64,000 nt of DNA from Planctomycetota bacterium (GTDB lineage Bacteria > Planctomycetota > Phycisphaerae > Tepidisphaerales > Tepidisphaeraceae): NCBI GenBank assembly GCA_023417885.1, contig JAEZED010000137.1, positions 1-64,000 on the forward strand, in the 5' to 3' direction. Of this stretch, positions 36,228 to 45,201 are shown one piece after another. Both the position numbers and the translations under genes were made by a program. Position 1 is the stretch's first letter. Each line of letters opens with the position of its first letter. The notes under the pieces were generated by a model. The model made no database searches. It had not been told where the DNA came from and worked only from the letters and a program-made list of their open reading frames with translations.

Positions 36228-37913
36228 TCAGGCCGCGGGAGCCGCGCTCGGTCGCCCGGGCGGCTCCTCGATCACGCGGAGCGATCCGTCGTCATCGAGC
36301 CTTGCCAGCGTGCAGCGGCCCTTGCCGCTCTTCTTGACTGTGTACATGAGTTCGTCCGCCCGCTTCAGCGCCTCGTCGGCACTGGTGTTCTGCTGCTGCG
36401 GCTCGAGCCGCAACAGCCCGACGCTCGCGCCCACGCGTACCTGTCGGCCGTCACCGGTCACGCGCGCCTCGGCAAGGTCGCCCGTCAGCTGCTCGATGAA
36501 TCCGCCGATGTCCCCGCCCCCCTTGGGCACGTAGAGGAATGCGAACTCGTCGCCTCCGAGTCGTGCGACCATCCCCCGGCCCGTCACGGCGCCCAGCAGG
36601 ATGCGGCTCATCAGGACCAGCGCCGCATCTCCCGTCGCGTGACCGAGCCGGTCATTGATCTGCTTGAAATCGTCCAGGTCCACGTAGCCGAGGATGCAAG
36701 GCAGACCGTGCTCCCGCACGATCTCCAGCCACCGAACCACGCGCCCGTCGAAACCGCGGCGGTTCAGCACCCCGGTCAGCGGGTCGAACTCCGACTTCGC
36801 CGCCTGCTCCCGCAGTTCCTCCATCTCGTCGGCCATCCGCGCCTCGCGCGACTTGAGGCTGGAGATCTCCGCCGTCGCCCCGCCGATCGCCGAGTGAAGG
36901 CAGCGCGTCACCTCGCGGCTCAGCCCCTGCATGAACTGCCGGAAGGCGATGCTGTTCTCGTCGGCATCGCCGAGCATGCGAAGCATCTCCTCGAAGGCCG
37001 AGGCGATCCGGGCCACCAGCGCCTCGCTGGTCTCCGGCTCCATCGCCTTGCCGTCCGGGCCGCGCAACGTCCGCAACTGCCAGTTCATCCGCTGGACGAC
37101 CGGCTGGGTCAACTGCGTCAGGCGGTGGGGCAACCCACCCGCCAGGCCGACCGCTGACGCCAGGTGCTCGTTCGGGAGCCGGCGGAAGAGCTCCGACATC
37201 GGTCCGTGGTGAAAGCGCGCCGCCACCTGGTAGAGGCGGGGCACGCCCAGGCGTCCCAGCACGCGCTCCCCGAGTTCCCCGTGATCGATTCCCTGGAGGC
37301 GCATCTCGCGCTCGTGCCGCTCGTCGGCCCCGGGAGCGTCCAGGGCCGCCATGATCTCAGGCCAGGCGGCACGGTCGGAGGAGAGGATCACCGGCAGCGC
37401 CACGTCCTGAAGGAGCCCGGCGAGGAAGGCCTCCTCCGCCACCGCCCCGGCCGACTCGTTGCCGACGAACAGGCAGTATTCCCGGGCGGCGGTGCCCTTC
37501 AGGATCGCCCCGCGCCACAGCAGGCGCCGATCGGCGGTGGGGAGGGCGAGGCTGTTGTAGATGCCGGCGAGCGAGGTGCCGAAGACCAGCGGCATCAGGT
37601 TTCGCAGCCCGATCATGCTGACTGCCTGCGTGAGCCGGGTCACAGGGTTGACCGGCGCGAAGGCGGCGGAGTTCACGAGCGAGAGAATGCGGGCCGTCAG
37701 GCTGGAGTCTGCGATGAGCACCTCGGCGTAGCGGGCCAGGTCCGCCGTCTGGTCGCGGTGCAGTTCCAGAACCCGCATGGGCACGACGAAGGAGCCGGGC
37801 AGGATGTCGATCTGGTCCGCAAGCTCTTCGAGCTGGCGACGCCTGCGCTCGGTGAGCTGGCTTCGGGCTCCGCCGGCGGCGGGGGTGCCGGGTTGACTGG
37901 TCGAATTTGGCAT
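36228..37913 (-). CDS. HDOD-GGDEF signalling protein, diguanylate cyclase
   Basis: A 561-residue protein. Residues about 25-230 are an HDOD domain (LPGSFVVPMRVLELHRD, SSLTARILSLVNSAAF, VSMIGLRNLMPLVFG), a catalytically silent HD-related module. A helical linker with coiled-coil character (LKSREARMADEMEELREQA) leads to a GGDEF domain at about 370-540: FDPLTGVLNRRGFD, GYVDLDDFKQINDRLGHATGD and the intact signature RLGGDEFAF. No RxxD inhibitory site is apparent before GGDEF. It should synthesise c-di-GMP under control of the HDOD sensor. The ATG at 37913 is used; a TTG two codons earlier is possible. Divergent from the HD-GYP gene. Confidence 0.92.
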   Translation of the reverse strand: MPNSTSQPGTPAAGGARSQLTERRRRQLEELADQIDILPGSFVVPMRVLELHRDQTADLARYAEVLIADSSLTARILSLVNSAAFAPVNPVTRLTQAVSMIGLRNLMPLVFGTSLAGIYNSLALPTADRRLLWRGAILKGTAAREYCLFVGNESAGAVAEEAFLAGLLQDVALPVILSSDRAAWPEIMAALDAPGADERHEREMRLQGIDHGELGERVLGRLGVPRLYQVAARFHHGPMSELFRRLPNEHLASAVGLAGGLPHRLTQLTQPVVQRMNWQLRTLRGPDGKAMEPETSEALVARIASAFEEMLRMLGDADENSIAFRQFMQGLSREVTRCLHSAIGGATAEISSLKSREARMADEMEELREQAAKSEFDPLTGVLNRRGFDGRVVRWLEIVREHGLPCILGYVDLDDFKQINDRLGHATGDAALVLMSRILLGAVTGRGMVARLGGDEFAFLYVPKGGGDIGGFIEQLTGDLAEARVTGDGRQVRVGASVGLLRLEPQQQNTSADEALKRADELMYTVKKSGKGRCTLARLDDDGSLRVIEEPPGRPSAAPAA

Positions 37914-38086
37914 AGGCAAATCGGACCCGCGCTCCCGCGGCAGGCGGAAGACGGGCCGACCCTGTATCGGCCCGGAACAGGGGGTGCGTTAGCCGAACGC
38001 CCGGCGGCGCCGGAAGCCAGGATCGGCGCTTCAGCGGCAGGTGGATCTGGACGATGTAGAGAGCGCCGAATCTTCGGGGGCATCAC

Positions 38087-39340
38087 ATGCGGCTCGTGCC
38101 ACTCAAGAATCTCACGCCCGGCGACCGCCTAGGGGACGGGGTGTATGAACGAAATGGGACGCTTCTCCTCGCCGACGGGATGCCGCTGACCGAGTCGCAC
38201 CTCCTGGCCCTCCGCCAGCGCGGCGTGGCCACGCTCTACATCCAGGATGATCGGACGCGCGATGTCCGCCCGAAGCTCCCGATCAGCGCCACGACGCGCC
38301 GGCAGGTGAAGCGGAACCTGCGCCAGACGTTCGAGACCCTCGCCGAGCGCCTTCGGCCGATGGGGGGGCTGACGCTGGGCGCGAAGATCAATCCCAACGA
38401 TCCCGCGCTGCGCCAGGCGATCCGGACCGAAGTCCGCTCGACGCTGGGGCCCGACGGCGTCAACCAGATCGTTTCGGACGTCGACCGGCTGCTCGATGAC
38501 CTGATGGACGACACGCTCGTCTCGGGCCTCGGCAACCTGCGCGAGCACGACGCCTACACCTACGAGCACTCGGTGGACGTCACGATCGTCGGCCTGCTCC
38601 TGGCACGCCGGGCGGGGTGGGAAGGACGGCGTTTGCGGCTCTTTGGCCTCGGCCTGCTGCTGCACGACATCGGCAAGCTCTTCGTCGAGCCTGAACTGCT
38701 GAACAAGGAGGCGGGCCTGACCGACGAGGAGTTCGATCGCATCAAGCGGCACCCGGAGCTGGGATACCTGCTCCTGCGCGAACTGGTGCCCGCCATGGGC
38801 CCGCTCCCGACCCAGGTCGCCTACCAGCACCACGAGCGTCAGGACGGCAAGGGATATCCACGCGGGCTCAAGGGGAGCAACCGCCTCGGCCGCAACGAGG
38901 CGAACATGATCCACGACTTCGGCTCCGTCGCCGCCGTCGCTGACGTCTACGACGCGCTGGTTTCCGATCGCGCCTACCGCCCCGGCTACCCGGTCGATCA
39001 CGCCGTGCGGCTCATCACCGGCCTGGCGGGCACACACCTGAACCGCAGGGCGGTGGACGTCTTCCGCAAGGTGGTGGCGCCATTCCCCGTCTGCACGGAG
39101 GTGGTCGTCCAGACCGGCCCCTACACCGGGTTCCGCGGCATCGTGACGGCGGTGGACAACAAGCGACTGGACCGCCCGCGCATCCGCCTCCTATGCACGC
39201 CGCAGGAGAAGGACATCCCCCCGATCGACCTGGATCTCGCCCAGGACCCGGCGCTCATGATCGCCAGCGCCACGGCGCCGCCGAACGACGCAGCGGGCGA
39301 CGAGGGCGCGCCGGGCGCGGCAGCCAGCCCCGCCGCCTGA
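38087..39340 (+). CDS. HD-GYP domain protein, putative c-di-GMP phosphodiesterase
   Basis: A 417-residue protein. An N-terminal DUF3391-like segment (MRLVPLKNLTPGDRLG...GVATLYIQDD) precedes an HD-GYP domain at about 150-330: EHSVDVTIVG, LLLHDIGKLFVE (HD), KRHPELGY, HHERQDGKGYPRG (GYP) and ADVYDALVSDRAYRPG. All core metal and signature positions are visible, so it probably degrades c-di-GMP. The C-terminal 90 residues are a small beta domain plus an Ala/Pro tail. GGGGG seven bases upstream is the ribosome binding site. It is divergent from the diguanylate cyclase, an opposed make/break pair. Confidence 0.92.
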   Translation: MRLVPLKNLTPGDRLGDGVYERNGTLLLADGMPLTESHLLALRQRGVATLYIQDDRTRDVRPKLPISATTRRQVKRNLRQTFETLAERLRPMGGLTLGAKINPNDPALRQAIRTEVRSTLGPDGVNQIVSDVDRLLDDLMDDTLVSGLGNLREHDAYTYEHSVDVTIVGLLLARRAGWEGRRLRLFGLGLLLHDIGKLFVEPELLNKEAGLTDEEFDRIKRHPELGYLLLRELVPAMGPLPTQVAYQHHERQDGKGYPRGLKGSNRLGRNEANMIHDFGSVAAVADVYDALVSDRAYRPGYPVDHAVRLITGLAGTHLNRRAVDVFRKVVAPFPVCTEVVVQTGPYTGFRGIVTAVDNKRLDRPRIRLLCTPQEKDIPPIDLDLAQDPALMIASATAPPNDAAGDEGAPGAAASPAA

Positions 39341-39356
39341 TGTGGAAGGAACGGCC

Positions 39357-41468
39357 CTACAGCGACTGGAGCAGGTCGTCGAGCGAGTAGTAGAGTTGCT
39401 CGATCTCCTCCGCGTCGTCCTCCTCGCCGGTCAGGCCCACGTCGAGGCCGTGGCCACCGAAGAGCGTGTCACGATCGTTCCGGTCGAACAGCTCGTCGAA
39501 ATCCAGCACCCAGTCGTGGTCATCGCCGCCCGACATCGAGTCGGCGCCGGCGCCCCCGACCAGTGTGTCCTTGCCATCGCCACCGTCAATCGTGTCGGCG
39601 CCATCTCCGCCGATCAGCAGGTTGGCGCCGGAGTCGCCGATGATCCGGTCATCGCCCGCACCACCGAGCACGTGCTCCAGCGAATCGAGCACGTCCGAGC
39701 CGTCGGCCCCGACCGCGGCGCCGGCGGCGAGGTCGATCTCCTGGCCTAAGGTGTCATCCTGAAGCCACAGCAGATCCTGGCCTTCGCGGCCCATCAGGCT
39801 GTCGTCGCCCGCGCCGCCGACGAGGGTGTCGTCGCCGTCCTGTCCGTTGAGCGTGTCGTTCCCGGGCCCGCCGTGAAGAAAATCGCCATGCCGCCCGCCG
39901 ACGAGCGAGTCATCACCCTCCTCGCCCCATAGCGCCTGCCGGTTGTCGACGCCGGCGAGGACGTCATTGCCCGGCCCGCCGAAGAGGCGCTGCTCCGGCC
40001 CCGAGCCGGTGAGCACGTCGTCATCCGCTTCGCCCCAGGCGAACGTGTACGCGCCGGTGACGAGGATCTCGTCACTGCCCGCGCCGCCAAGGAGGCGCGA
40101 CAACTGGCCGTGGCTGGTCAACGCATCATTCCCCGCGCCGCCCAGGAGCTCGGCCGACGCACCGTGAGAGAGGAGAACGTCGTTCCCGGTGCCGCCATCG
40201 AGAACCGCACTCTCGCCGCTGCTGCTGGTCAGGGAGTCAGCACCGTCGCCACCAAGGAGCGTCTGCCCGGCGCCGGAGCCGACAAGCGTGTCATTGCCTG
40301 CGCCGCCGTCCAGCAGCTGTCCGCTCCCCGTGCCGGTGAGTCGGTCGTCCCCCGCGGCGCCGATGAGCGCGTGATCACTGCCGGAAGCGGTGAGATCGTC
40401 GTTGCCGGCCTCGCCGAAAAGGGTTGAGCCATGACCGCCGGCGATGATGGTGTCGTCGCCGTCACCGCCGTAGATCTTGGCGAAGGGGGTATCGCACTCG
40501 AGCCGGTCGCTGCGGCCCATGCCGCGGATCACGATGCCGCCGGAGAAGGCGGCGCCGAGCCGGCTAAAGACGGAATCGACGCTGTCGCTGCCGAAGACTT
40601 CGATGCCATCGAGGCCACCGATGTCGAAGGTTCCGGCGAGATGCTCGTCTCCGCCGATGCTGTCGATCACCTGGATCTGGTTGCCGGACAGCTCCAGGAT
40701 GATGTCGCTGCCTTCGGGACAGGCGCGGATCTCCAGGATCGACAGCCCGTCGCGATCGACCACCTGGGCATCGGAAGCACAGAAGTCGAGCGCCCCGGCA
40801 GCGGCGAACTTGGCAAGGATCGTCTCCTCGACATCCTGGAATCCGGTGAGTGGTGCGACGAATCCGCTCCCGAAGAATGGGTCCGGAAGGTTGGTCAGAT
40901 CGGAGTTGAGGAGGATGGCAGGCTGCGGGTAAGCGAGCTCGAGGAGGAGCGACTGGGCCTCGGGCTCGAGGTCGATGGCCTCGAAGCTGATGACATCGAC
41001 TCCGAGAAAAATAGCGATGTCCCGCTCATTGATCGCGGCGGCCACATCGTTCGGCTCGCCGTCCGTCAGCATGTTGATGTACTGGAACTCGGCCGTGTCG
41101 TGCAGCGGGGAGGCGCGCATCAGATCGGCGGCGGTATCGACGGCATCCGCATAGTTGGTGCCGCCGTCGGGATTCACCAGGCTGCGCACCGCATCGGCGG
41201 CAGCATTGCGATCAACGGTGGACTCGATCAGAGTCGGTGGGAAGAGGACGTTGGCAGAGCTTGAGAATTCGATGATGGTCAGCTCGAGCGTGCCGTTGGG
41301 AACGATGCGCTCGATCGCATTGGCGAGGCCGGTCTTGTAGTCCTCGAACTCTTCCGGCGTGATGCTGCCGGAAGTGTCCATCAGCAGCGCCATCTGGACC
41401 GCCAGGAGTCGCCGGGGCTCGAGTGGCTCGGAAAGACATGTGGCCGGAGCCGAGGCGTATCGAACCAT
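39357..41468 (-). CDS. LEPR-x-LL exported protein with VWA domain and RTX calcium repeats
   Basis: A 703-residue surface or secreted protein. The short N-terminus carries EPLEPRRLLA, the LEPR-x-LL motif of planctomycete exported proteins. A von Willebrand A domain follows (residues about 25-210) with the MIDAS motif MDTSGSIT, the NPDGGTNYADAVD loop and MLTDGEPND. From about 370 to 670 there are about 20 RTX-like nonapeptides of GGxGxDxLx type (GGDGDDTII, GGAGNDTLV, GGPGNDVLA and others) that would form calcium-binding beta-rolls. There is an Asp/Glu-rich tail. GGGAGG upstream fixes the ATG at 41468. Probably an adhesin or matrix protein, perhaps exported by a type I system not seen here. Confidence 0.9.
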   Translation of the reverse strand: MVRYASAPATCLSEPLEPRRLLAVQMALLMDTSGSITPEEFEDYKTGLANAIERIVPNGTLELTIIEFSSSANVLFPPTLIESTVDRNAAADAVRSLVNPDGGTNYADAVDTAADLMRASPLHDTAEFQYINMLTDGEPNDVAAAINERDIAIFLGVDVISFEAIDLEPEAQSLLLELAYPQPAILLNSDLTNLPDPFFGSGFVAPLTGFQDVEETILAKFAAAGALDFCASDAQVVDRDGLSILEIRACPEGSDIILELSGNQIQVIDSIGGDEHLAGTFDIGGLDGIEVFGSDSVDSVFSRLGAAFSGGIVIRGMGRSDRLECDTPFAKIYGGDGDDTIIAGGHGSTLFGEAGNDDLTASGSDHALIGAAGDDRLTGTGSGQLLDGGAGNDTLVGSGAGQTLLGGDGADSLTSSSGESAVLDGGTGNDVLLSHGASAELLGGAGNDALTSHGQLSRLLGGAGSDEILVTGAYTFAWGEADDDVLTGSGPEQRLFGGPGNDVLAGVDNRQALWGEEGDDSLVGGRHGDFLHGGPGNDTLNGQDGDDTLVGGAGDDSLMGREGQDLLWLQDDTLGQEIDLAAGAAVGADGSDVLDSLEHVLGGAGDDRIIGDSGANLLIGGDGADTIDGGDGKDTLVGGAGADSMSGGDDHDWVLDFDELFDRNDRDTLFGGHGLDVGLTGEEDDAEEIEQLYYSLDDLLQSL

Positions 41469-41674
41469 GACGAAACCTCCCGCGCAATGTGATGACCTAG
41501 ATGGCTTGGAAGCGAATGCCCGTTGACCGGCGGGCGAGATGCAGCGGCGCCTGGACGACCGCAACCCTCCGACCACACAGCCCTCCCACCATTCGCGATG
41601 TCCTCCGCGCGCCCGGCAAAGCCAGCGCGCGGGAGCCAGGCTGCACGAACGTCCGATAAGACTGGATCAAGTCA

Positions 41675-43291
41675 TCAGCCGCCGGAGACGCGGTCGGCCT
41701 CGTCCACCGTCGTCAGCCCCTGCTCCGCCAGGTCCATCGCCGAGTCCTTCAGCCGGCGATAACCGGTCCCCTTCAGAATGCCGTAGAGCTGGCTGGCGTC
41801 CTTCTGGCCGATAACGGCGTCGCGCACGTCCTCCGTGACGTTGAGGATCTCGAAGACGGCCTTGCGCCCCTGGAAGCCGGTGTTGAGGCAGTGCTTGCAG
41901 CCGACGGCGTCGTAGACACTCGTGAGGTCGCGCCCGGCAAGCTGCCGGTCTGCGTCCGTCGCCATCCGCTGCCGCTTGCAGCGCGGGCAAAGCGTGCGCA
42001 CGAGGCGCTGGCTCACGACGGTCTGCAGCCCGCTGGCAATCTGGTACGCCTCGACGCCGAGATCGAGCAGCCGGAAAACCGCCGAGACGCTGTCACGCGC
42101 GTGGAGTGTGGAGAAGACCAGGTGACCGGTGTTGGCGGCCTGCGTGGCGGTGACGGCGGTCTCGTTGTCGCGAATCTCACCGACGAGGACGACGTCCGGG
42201 TCCTGCCGGAGCGTGCTGCGGAGCAGGGCGGCGAAGGTGTTTCCCTGCTGCTCGTTGACGGGCATCTGGTTGATGCCGTCGAGGCGGATCTCGACAGGAT
42301 CCTCGATCGTCACGACGTTGCGCTCGTGGTGGTCGATGCTGCGGAGCATGGCGTAGAGCGTCGAGCTCTTGCCGCTGCCGGTGGGCCCGCAGACCAGGAG
42401 CATCCCCTCGTTCCGCCGGGTCAGCCGGTCGAGGAGCTGGAACTGCGTGTCGTCGAGCCCGAGGTCCCAGAGATATTGCGGGGCGTTGGCACTGTCGAGG
42501 ACGCGGACGACCAGCTTCTGCCCGTAAAGGCCGGGCGTGAAGCTGACGCGGTAATCCACGCGCCGATCCGGCACGCGGCAGGCAAAGCTCCCTTCCTGCA
42601 CGATGTTGCTCTTGGCGATGTCGATGTCGGAGAGCACCTTGACGAGCTGCGCCACCTTCACGCCCGTGGAGCGCGGGAACTTGGCCAGATCCACCATCGT
42701 GCCGTCCACGCGCGTCCGCACGATGTAGCCGTCCGTCTTCGGCTCCAGGTGAATGTCGCTCGCCCGCGTCCGGAAGCAGACCAGGAGGATCAGGCGCATC
42801 AGCGTGACCGCCTCCGCCGGGGCGCCCGCGGCCGCTTCGTTCCGCTCCAGCGCTTTCTTCCCCCGGGCATTCAGCAGCACCAGGTCGGCCGGCTTGATGC
42901 TTCGATCCGGAAGCTGCCCGGCGATCCGCGCCAGTTCCGCCGCGGACTCGGCCGGGGCCACCTTCTCCTGCTCGGCCGTCGCCTCGACCTGCGCCTCTCC
43001 GTTCTTCTCGCCCAGGTCGACGAGGAACTCCGTCTTGCCGACGCGCACCTTATCGCCGTCCTTGAGGCGCTTGGCGCTGACCTTCTGTCCGTTGACGTAG
43101 GTCCCGTTCCGGCTGCCGAGGTCGCGCACGCCCAATACGCCGCGTTTGAACTCGATCACGCAGTGAAAGCGGCTGATCTGGTCATCGTTCAGGGTGATGT
43201 AGTTGCCAAGCTGTCGCCCGACGGTGACGGGATCATCCCCCAGGTCCACCGTCTCGTCCCCGTTGCTCGTTTGGTACGTCAGTTTCGCCAC
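41675..43291 (-). CDS. pilB: FHA domain fused to PilB/GspE-type assembly ATPase
   Basis: A 538-residue fusion. Residues about 1-100 are an FHA phosphothreonine-binding domain: VTVGRQLGNYITL, ISRFHCVIEF and DLGSRNGTYVNG. Then come a linker and a type IV pilus / type II secretion assembly ATPase with DIHLEPKTDGYIVRTRVDG, Walker A GPTGSGKSSTLYAM, VTIEDPVE, DPDVVLVGEIRDNET and HLVFSTLHARD. The C-terminal tetracysteine zinc motif is CPRCK...CKHC. The usual N-terminal T2SSE_N domain is replaced by FHA. GTG at 43291 has GGAGG nine bases upstream. This suggests extension is gated by Ser/Thr phosphorylation, opposite the PilT-like motor. Confidence 0.92.
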   Translation of the reverse strand: MAKLTYQTSNGDETVDLGDDPVTVGRQLGNYITLNDDQISRFHCVIEFKRGVLGVRDLGSRNGTYVNGQKVSAKRLKDGDKVRVGKTEFLVDLGEKNGEAQVEATAEQEKVAPAESAAELARIAGQLPDRSIKPADLVLLNARGKKALERNEAAAGAPAEAVTLMRLILLVCFRTRASDIHLEPKTDGYIVRTRVDGTMVDLAKFPRSTGVKVAQLVKVLSDIDIAKSNIVQEGSFACRVPDRRVDYRVSFTPGLYGQKLVVRVLDSANAPQYLWDLGLDDTQFQLLDRLTRRNEGMLLVCGPTGSGKSSTLYAMLRSIDHHERNVVTIEDPVEIRLDGINQMPVNEQQGNTFAALLRSTLRQDPDVVLVGEIRDNETAVTATQAANTGHLVFSTLHARDSVSAVFRLLDLGVEAYQIASGLQTVVSQRLVRTLCPRCKRQRMATDADRQLAGRDLTSVYDAVGCKHCLNTGFQGRKAVFEILNVTEDVRDAVIGQKDASQLYGILKGTGYRRLKDSAMDLAEQGLTTVDEADRVSGG

Positions 43292-43314
43292 GGCCTTGGA
43301 TCCTCCGGAGGTTG

Positions 43315-43344
43315 GCCACAGATTAGCACAGATCCACGCGTATC
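43315..43344. repeat. Decamer repeat, solitary copy
   Basis: GGCCACAGAT, TAGCACAGAT, CCACGCGTAT. This is the same family as the arrays at 30165 and 30557, seen as the reverse complement of ATCTGTGNNN units. It lies 24 bases upstream of the FHA-PilB start, within the metG-pilB gap. Confidence 0.65.
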
Positions 43345-43440
43345 TGGAAGCACGCGCGCCATGGGTCCGGAACGAACCCGTCTCGCAACGCGACTGTTTC
43401 GGGCGGCGGCATCGCCCGCATGCCGTCCCTCCGAACGTGG

Positions 43441-45030
43441 CTACTCCGGCGCTGACTCATCCCCCTCCGCCGCCGGCAGCGGGTCCTTGCGCGGGAAGAG
43501 GGGCTCGCCGGCGCCGAGCCGGTGACCGGGCGCGGGGGGATTGGCCATGAGGTCGTCGAACGTCCGGCCGGCGACATCGACGCCGAGCTGCGCCAACCCG
43601 GCCGTCGCCTTCTCCGGAAGGATCGGAAGCAGGGCGACGAGGGCGCGGTAGAGGGCGATCGTGGCATTGTGGAGCACGGCATCGAGCCGGGCGGCCTGCT
43701 GCGGGTCCTTGGCGAGCTTGAACGGCTCGGTGCGGTCGATGTAGGCGTTCATCTCGCGCACGAGATCGAGCGGCAGCGTGGCGGCATCCTGCAGGCTCAG
43801 GGAGCGCCAGGCATCCTCCACCTGCGACCCGACCCCCTCGGAACGCGCCAGGAGCGGGGCGTCGATGTCCGCGGCGCTCGCTGCCCCGGATGCATCCACC
43901 CCGGGGAGAGTCGAGTCCCGGTACTTGCCGGTCATCTTCAGCACCCGGTTCAGCCCGTTGCCCAGCACGTTCGCCAGCTCCAGGTAGCTCTTGTGCAGTT
44001 CCTCGTACTGCCAGTCGAGGTCGCTGCCGAAGGGGGCGGCGCGCAGCAGATAGAAGCGCAGCGCCTCCAGCCCGTAGTAGTCGGTGACGCGGCGCAGCTC
44101 GTCCAGCCCGATGAAGTTGCCCAGCGACTTGCTCATCTTCTTCCCCTCGGCCGTCCACCAGCCGTGGGCAAAGACCGATTCCGGCAGTGGCTGGCCGAGG
44201 CTCATCAGCATGCAGGGCCAGTAGACCGTGTGGAACCAGAGGATCTCCTTGCCGATGAGATGCACGCCCGGCCAGTAGCGGCGGTAGCGACCGTCGTCGC
44301 CGGAGCCGTAGCCCAAGGCCGTGATGTAGTTCGAGAGCGCGTCGATCCAGACGTAGACGACGTGCTTCGGGTCGTTCGGCATCGGGACCCCCCAGGCCAG
44401 CGACGCCCGGCTGATGGAGAGATCGCCCACGCCCGCCTTCAGGTCGTTGAGCACCTTGTTCCGCCGCGCCTCCGGCTGGATGAAGCCGGGATTGGCCACG
44501 ATGTGCTCGACGAGCCTCGGCACGTACCTCGTCAGCCGGAAGAAGTAGCTAGGCTCCTCGTACTTCGTCAGCGGGCGCCCGCTCACCGGGCTCTTGTAGT
44601 CGTTGGCCTTCGCCTCGGTCTCCGTGACGAATGCTTCCTCGCCGACGTCGTACCAGCCGCTGTAGGTGCCTTCGTAGATGTCCCCCGCCTCCAGCATGGC
44701 CCGGACGATCGCCTGAACCGACTCCCTGTGCCGCGCCTCGCTCGTGCGGATGAAGTCGTCGTAGCTGATCCCGATCTCGTCGAAGTAGCCGCGGAACTTG
44801 CTCATCATCCGCTCGGCCAGCTCCGCCGGCTCAATCCCGAGCTTGGCAGCTTCGCCGACCATCTTCTGGCCGTGCTCGTCGGTGCCGGTGAGGAAGAACG
44901 TGTCATCCCCGCGGAGCCGGTGGAAGCGGGCGACGGCGTCGGCACAGATGGTGGTGTAGGCATGCCCCAGGTGCGGCTCGCCGCTGGGGTAGTAGATCGG
45001 GGTGGTGATGTAGAAGGTGCGCTCAGCCAT
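43441..45030 (-). CDS. metG: Methionyl-tRNA synthetase
   Basis: Class I aminoacyl-tRNA synthetase. The HIGH motif is PHLGH (residues 19-23) after FYITTPIYYPSGE. KMSKS is at residues 298-302 (KKMSKSLGNFIGL). TGTDEHGQKM and the anticodon-binding helices are present. The CxxC zinc knuckle of the connective peptide is absent: YSGWYDVGEEAF stands where cysteines usually occur, a variant known in some bacterial MetRS. At 529 residues it lacks the C-terminal tRNA-binding domain found in many homologues. The ATG at 45030 fits the family. Further upstream in-frame codons would be encoded by the heptamer array. Confidence 0.96.
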   Translation of the reverse strand: MAERTFYITTPIYYPSGEPHLGHAYTTICADAVARFHRLRGDDTFFLTGTDEHGQKMVGEAAKLGIEPAELAERMMSKFRGYFDEIGISYDDFIRTSEARHRESVQAIVRAMLEAGDIYEGTYSGWYDVGEEAFVTETEAKANDYKSPVSGRPLTKYEEPSYFFRLTRYVPRLVEHIVANPGFIQPEARRNKVLNDLKAGVGDLSISRASLAWGVPMPNDPKHVVYVWIDALSNYITALGYGSGDDGRYRRYWPGVHLIGKEILWFHTVYWPCMLMSLGQPLPESVFAHGWWTAEGKKMSKSLGNFIGLDELRRVTDYYGLEALRFYLLRAAPFGSDLDWQYEELHKSYLELANVLGNGLNRVLKMTGKYRDSTLPGVDASGAASAADIDAPLLARSEGVGSQVEDAWRSLSLQDAATLPLDLVREMNAYIDRTEPFKLAKDPQQAARLDAVLHNATIALYRALVALLPILPEKATAGLAQLGVDVAGRTFDDLMANPPAPGHRLGAGEPLFPRKDPLPAAEGDESAPE

Positions 45031-45059
45031 CGTCGCTAGTTTTAGACGATCGCGTTCCA

Positions 45060-45122
45060 TTGTCACTTGTGCCTGGTCATTTGACACTTGTCACTTGCCC
45101 CTCGTCCCTTGTCCCTTGTGGG
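45060..45122. repeat. Heptamer array, left: nine 7-bp units
   Basis: Exact 7-base periodicity: TTGTCAC, TTGTGCC, TGGTCAT, TTGACAC, TTGTCAC, TTGCCCC, TCGTCCC, TTGTCCC, TTGTGGG. The consensus is about TTGTCMC. It lies 30 bases upstream of metG. Confidence 0.85.
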
Positions 45123-45201
45123 ATTGGCCAAGTTCCTCGGACCTCGTCAGCGGGCGAACAGGTCGCACCCGGAGATGTGACGGTGTTATGGGGATGGGGG
45201 G

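Noticed and set aside
39700..40450. DNA-level short repeats that might suggest a CRISPR or minisatellite
   Set aside because: They are the codons of the RTX nonapeptides in the VWA/RTX gene. No constant repeat-spacer structure exists.
45031..45087. Longer metG start (SNDQAQVTMERD extension)
   Set aside because: Those codons come from the heptamer array and are absent from the MetRS family; the ATG at 45030 gives the standard N-terminus.
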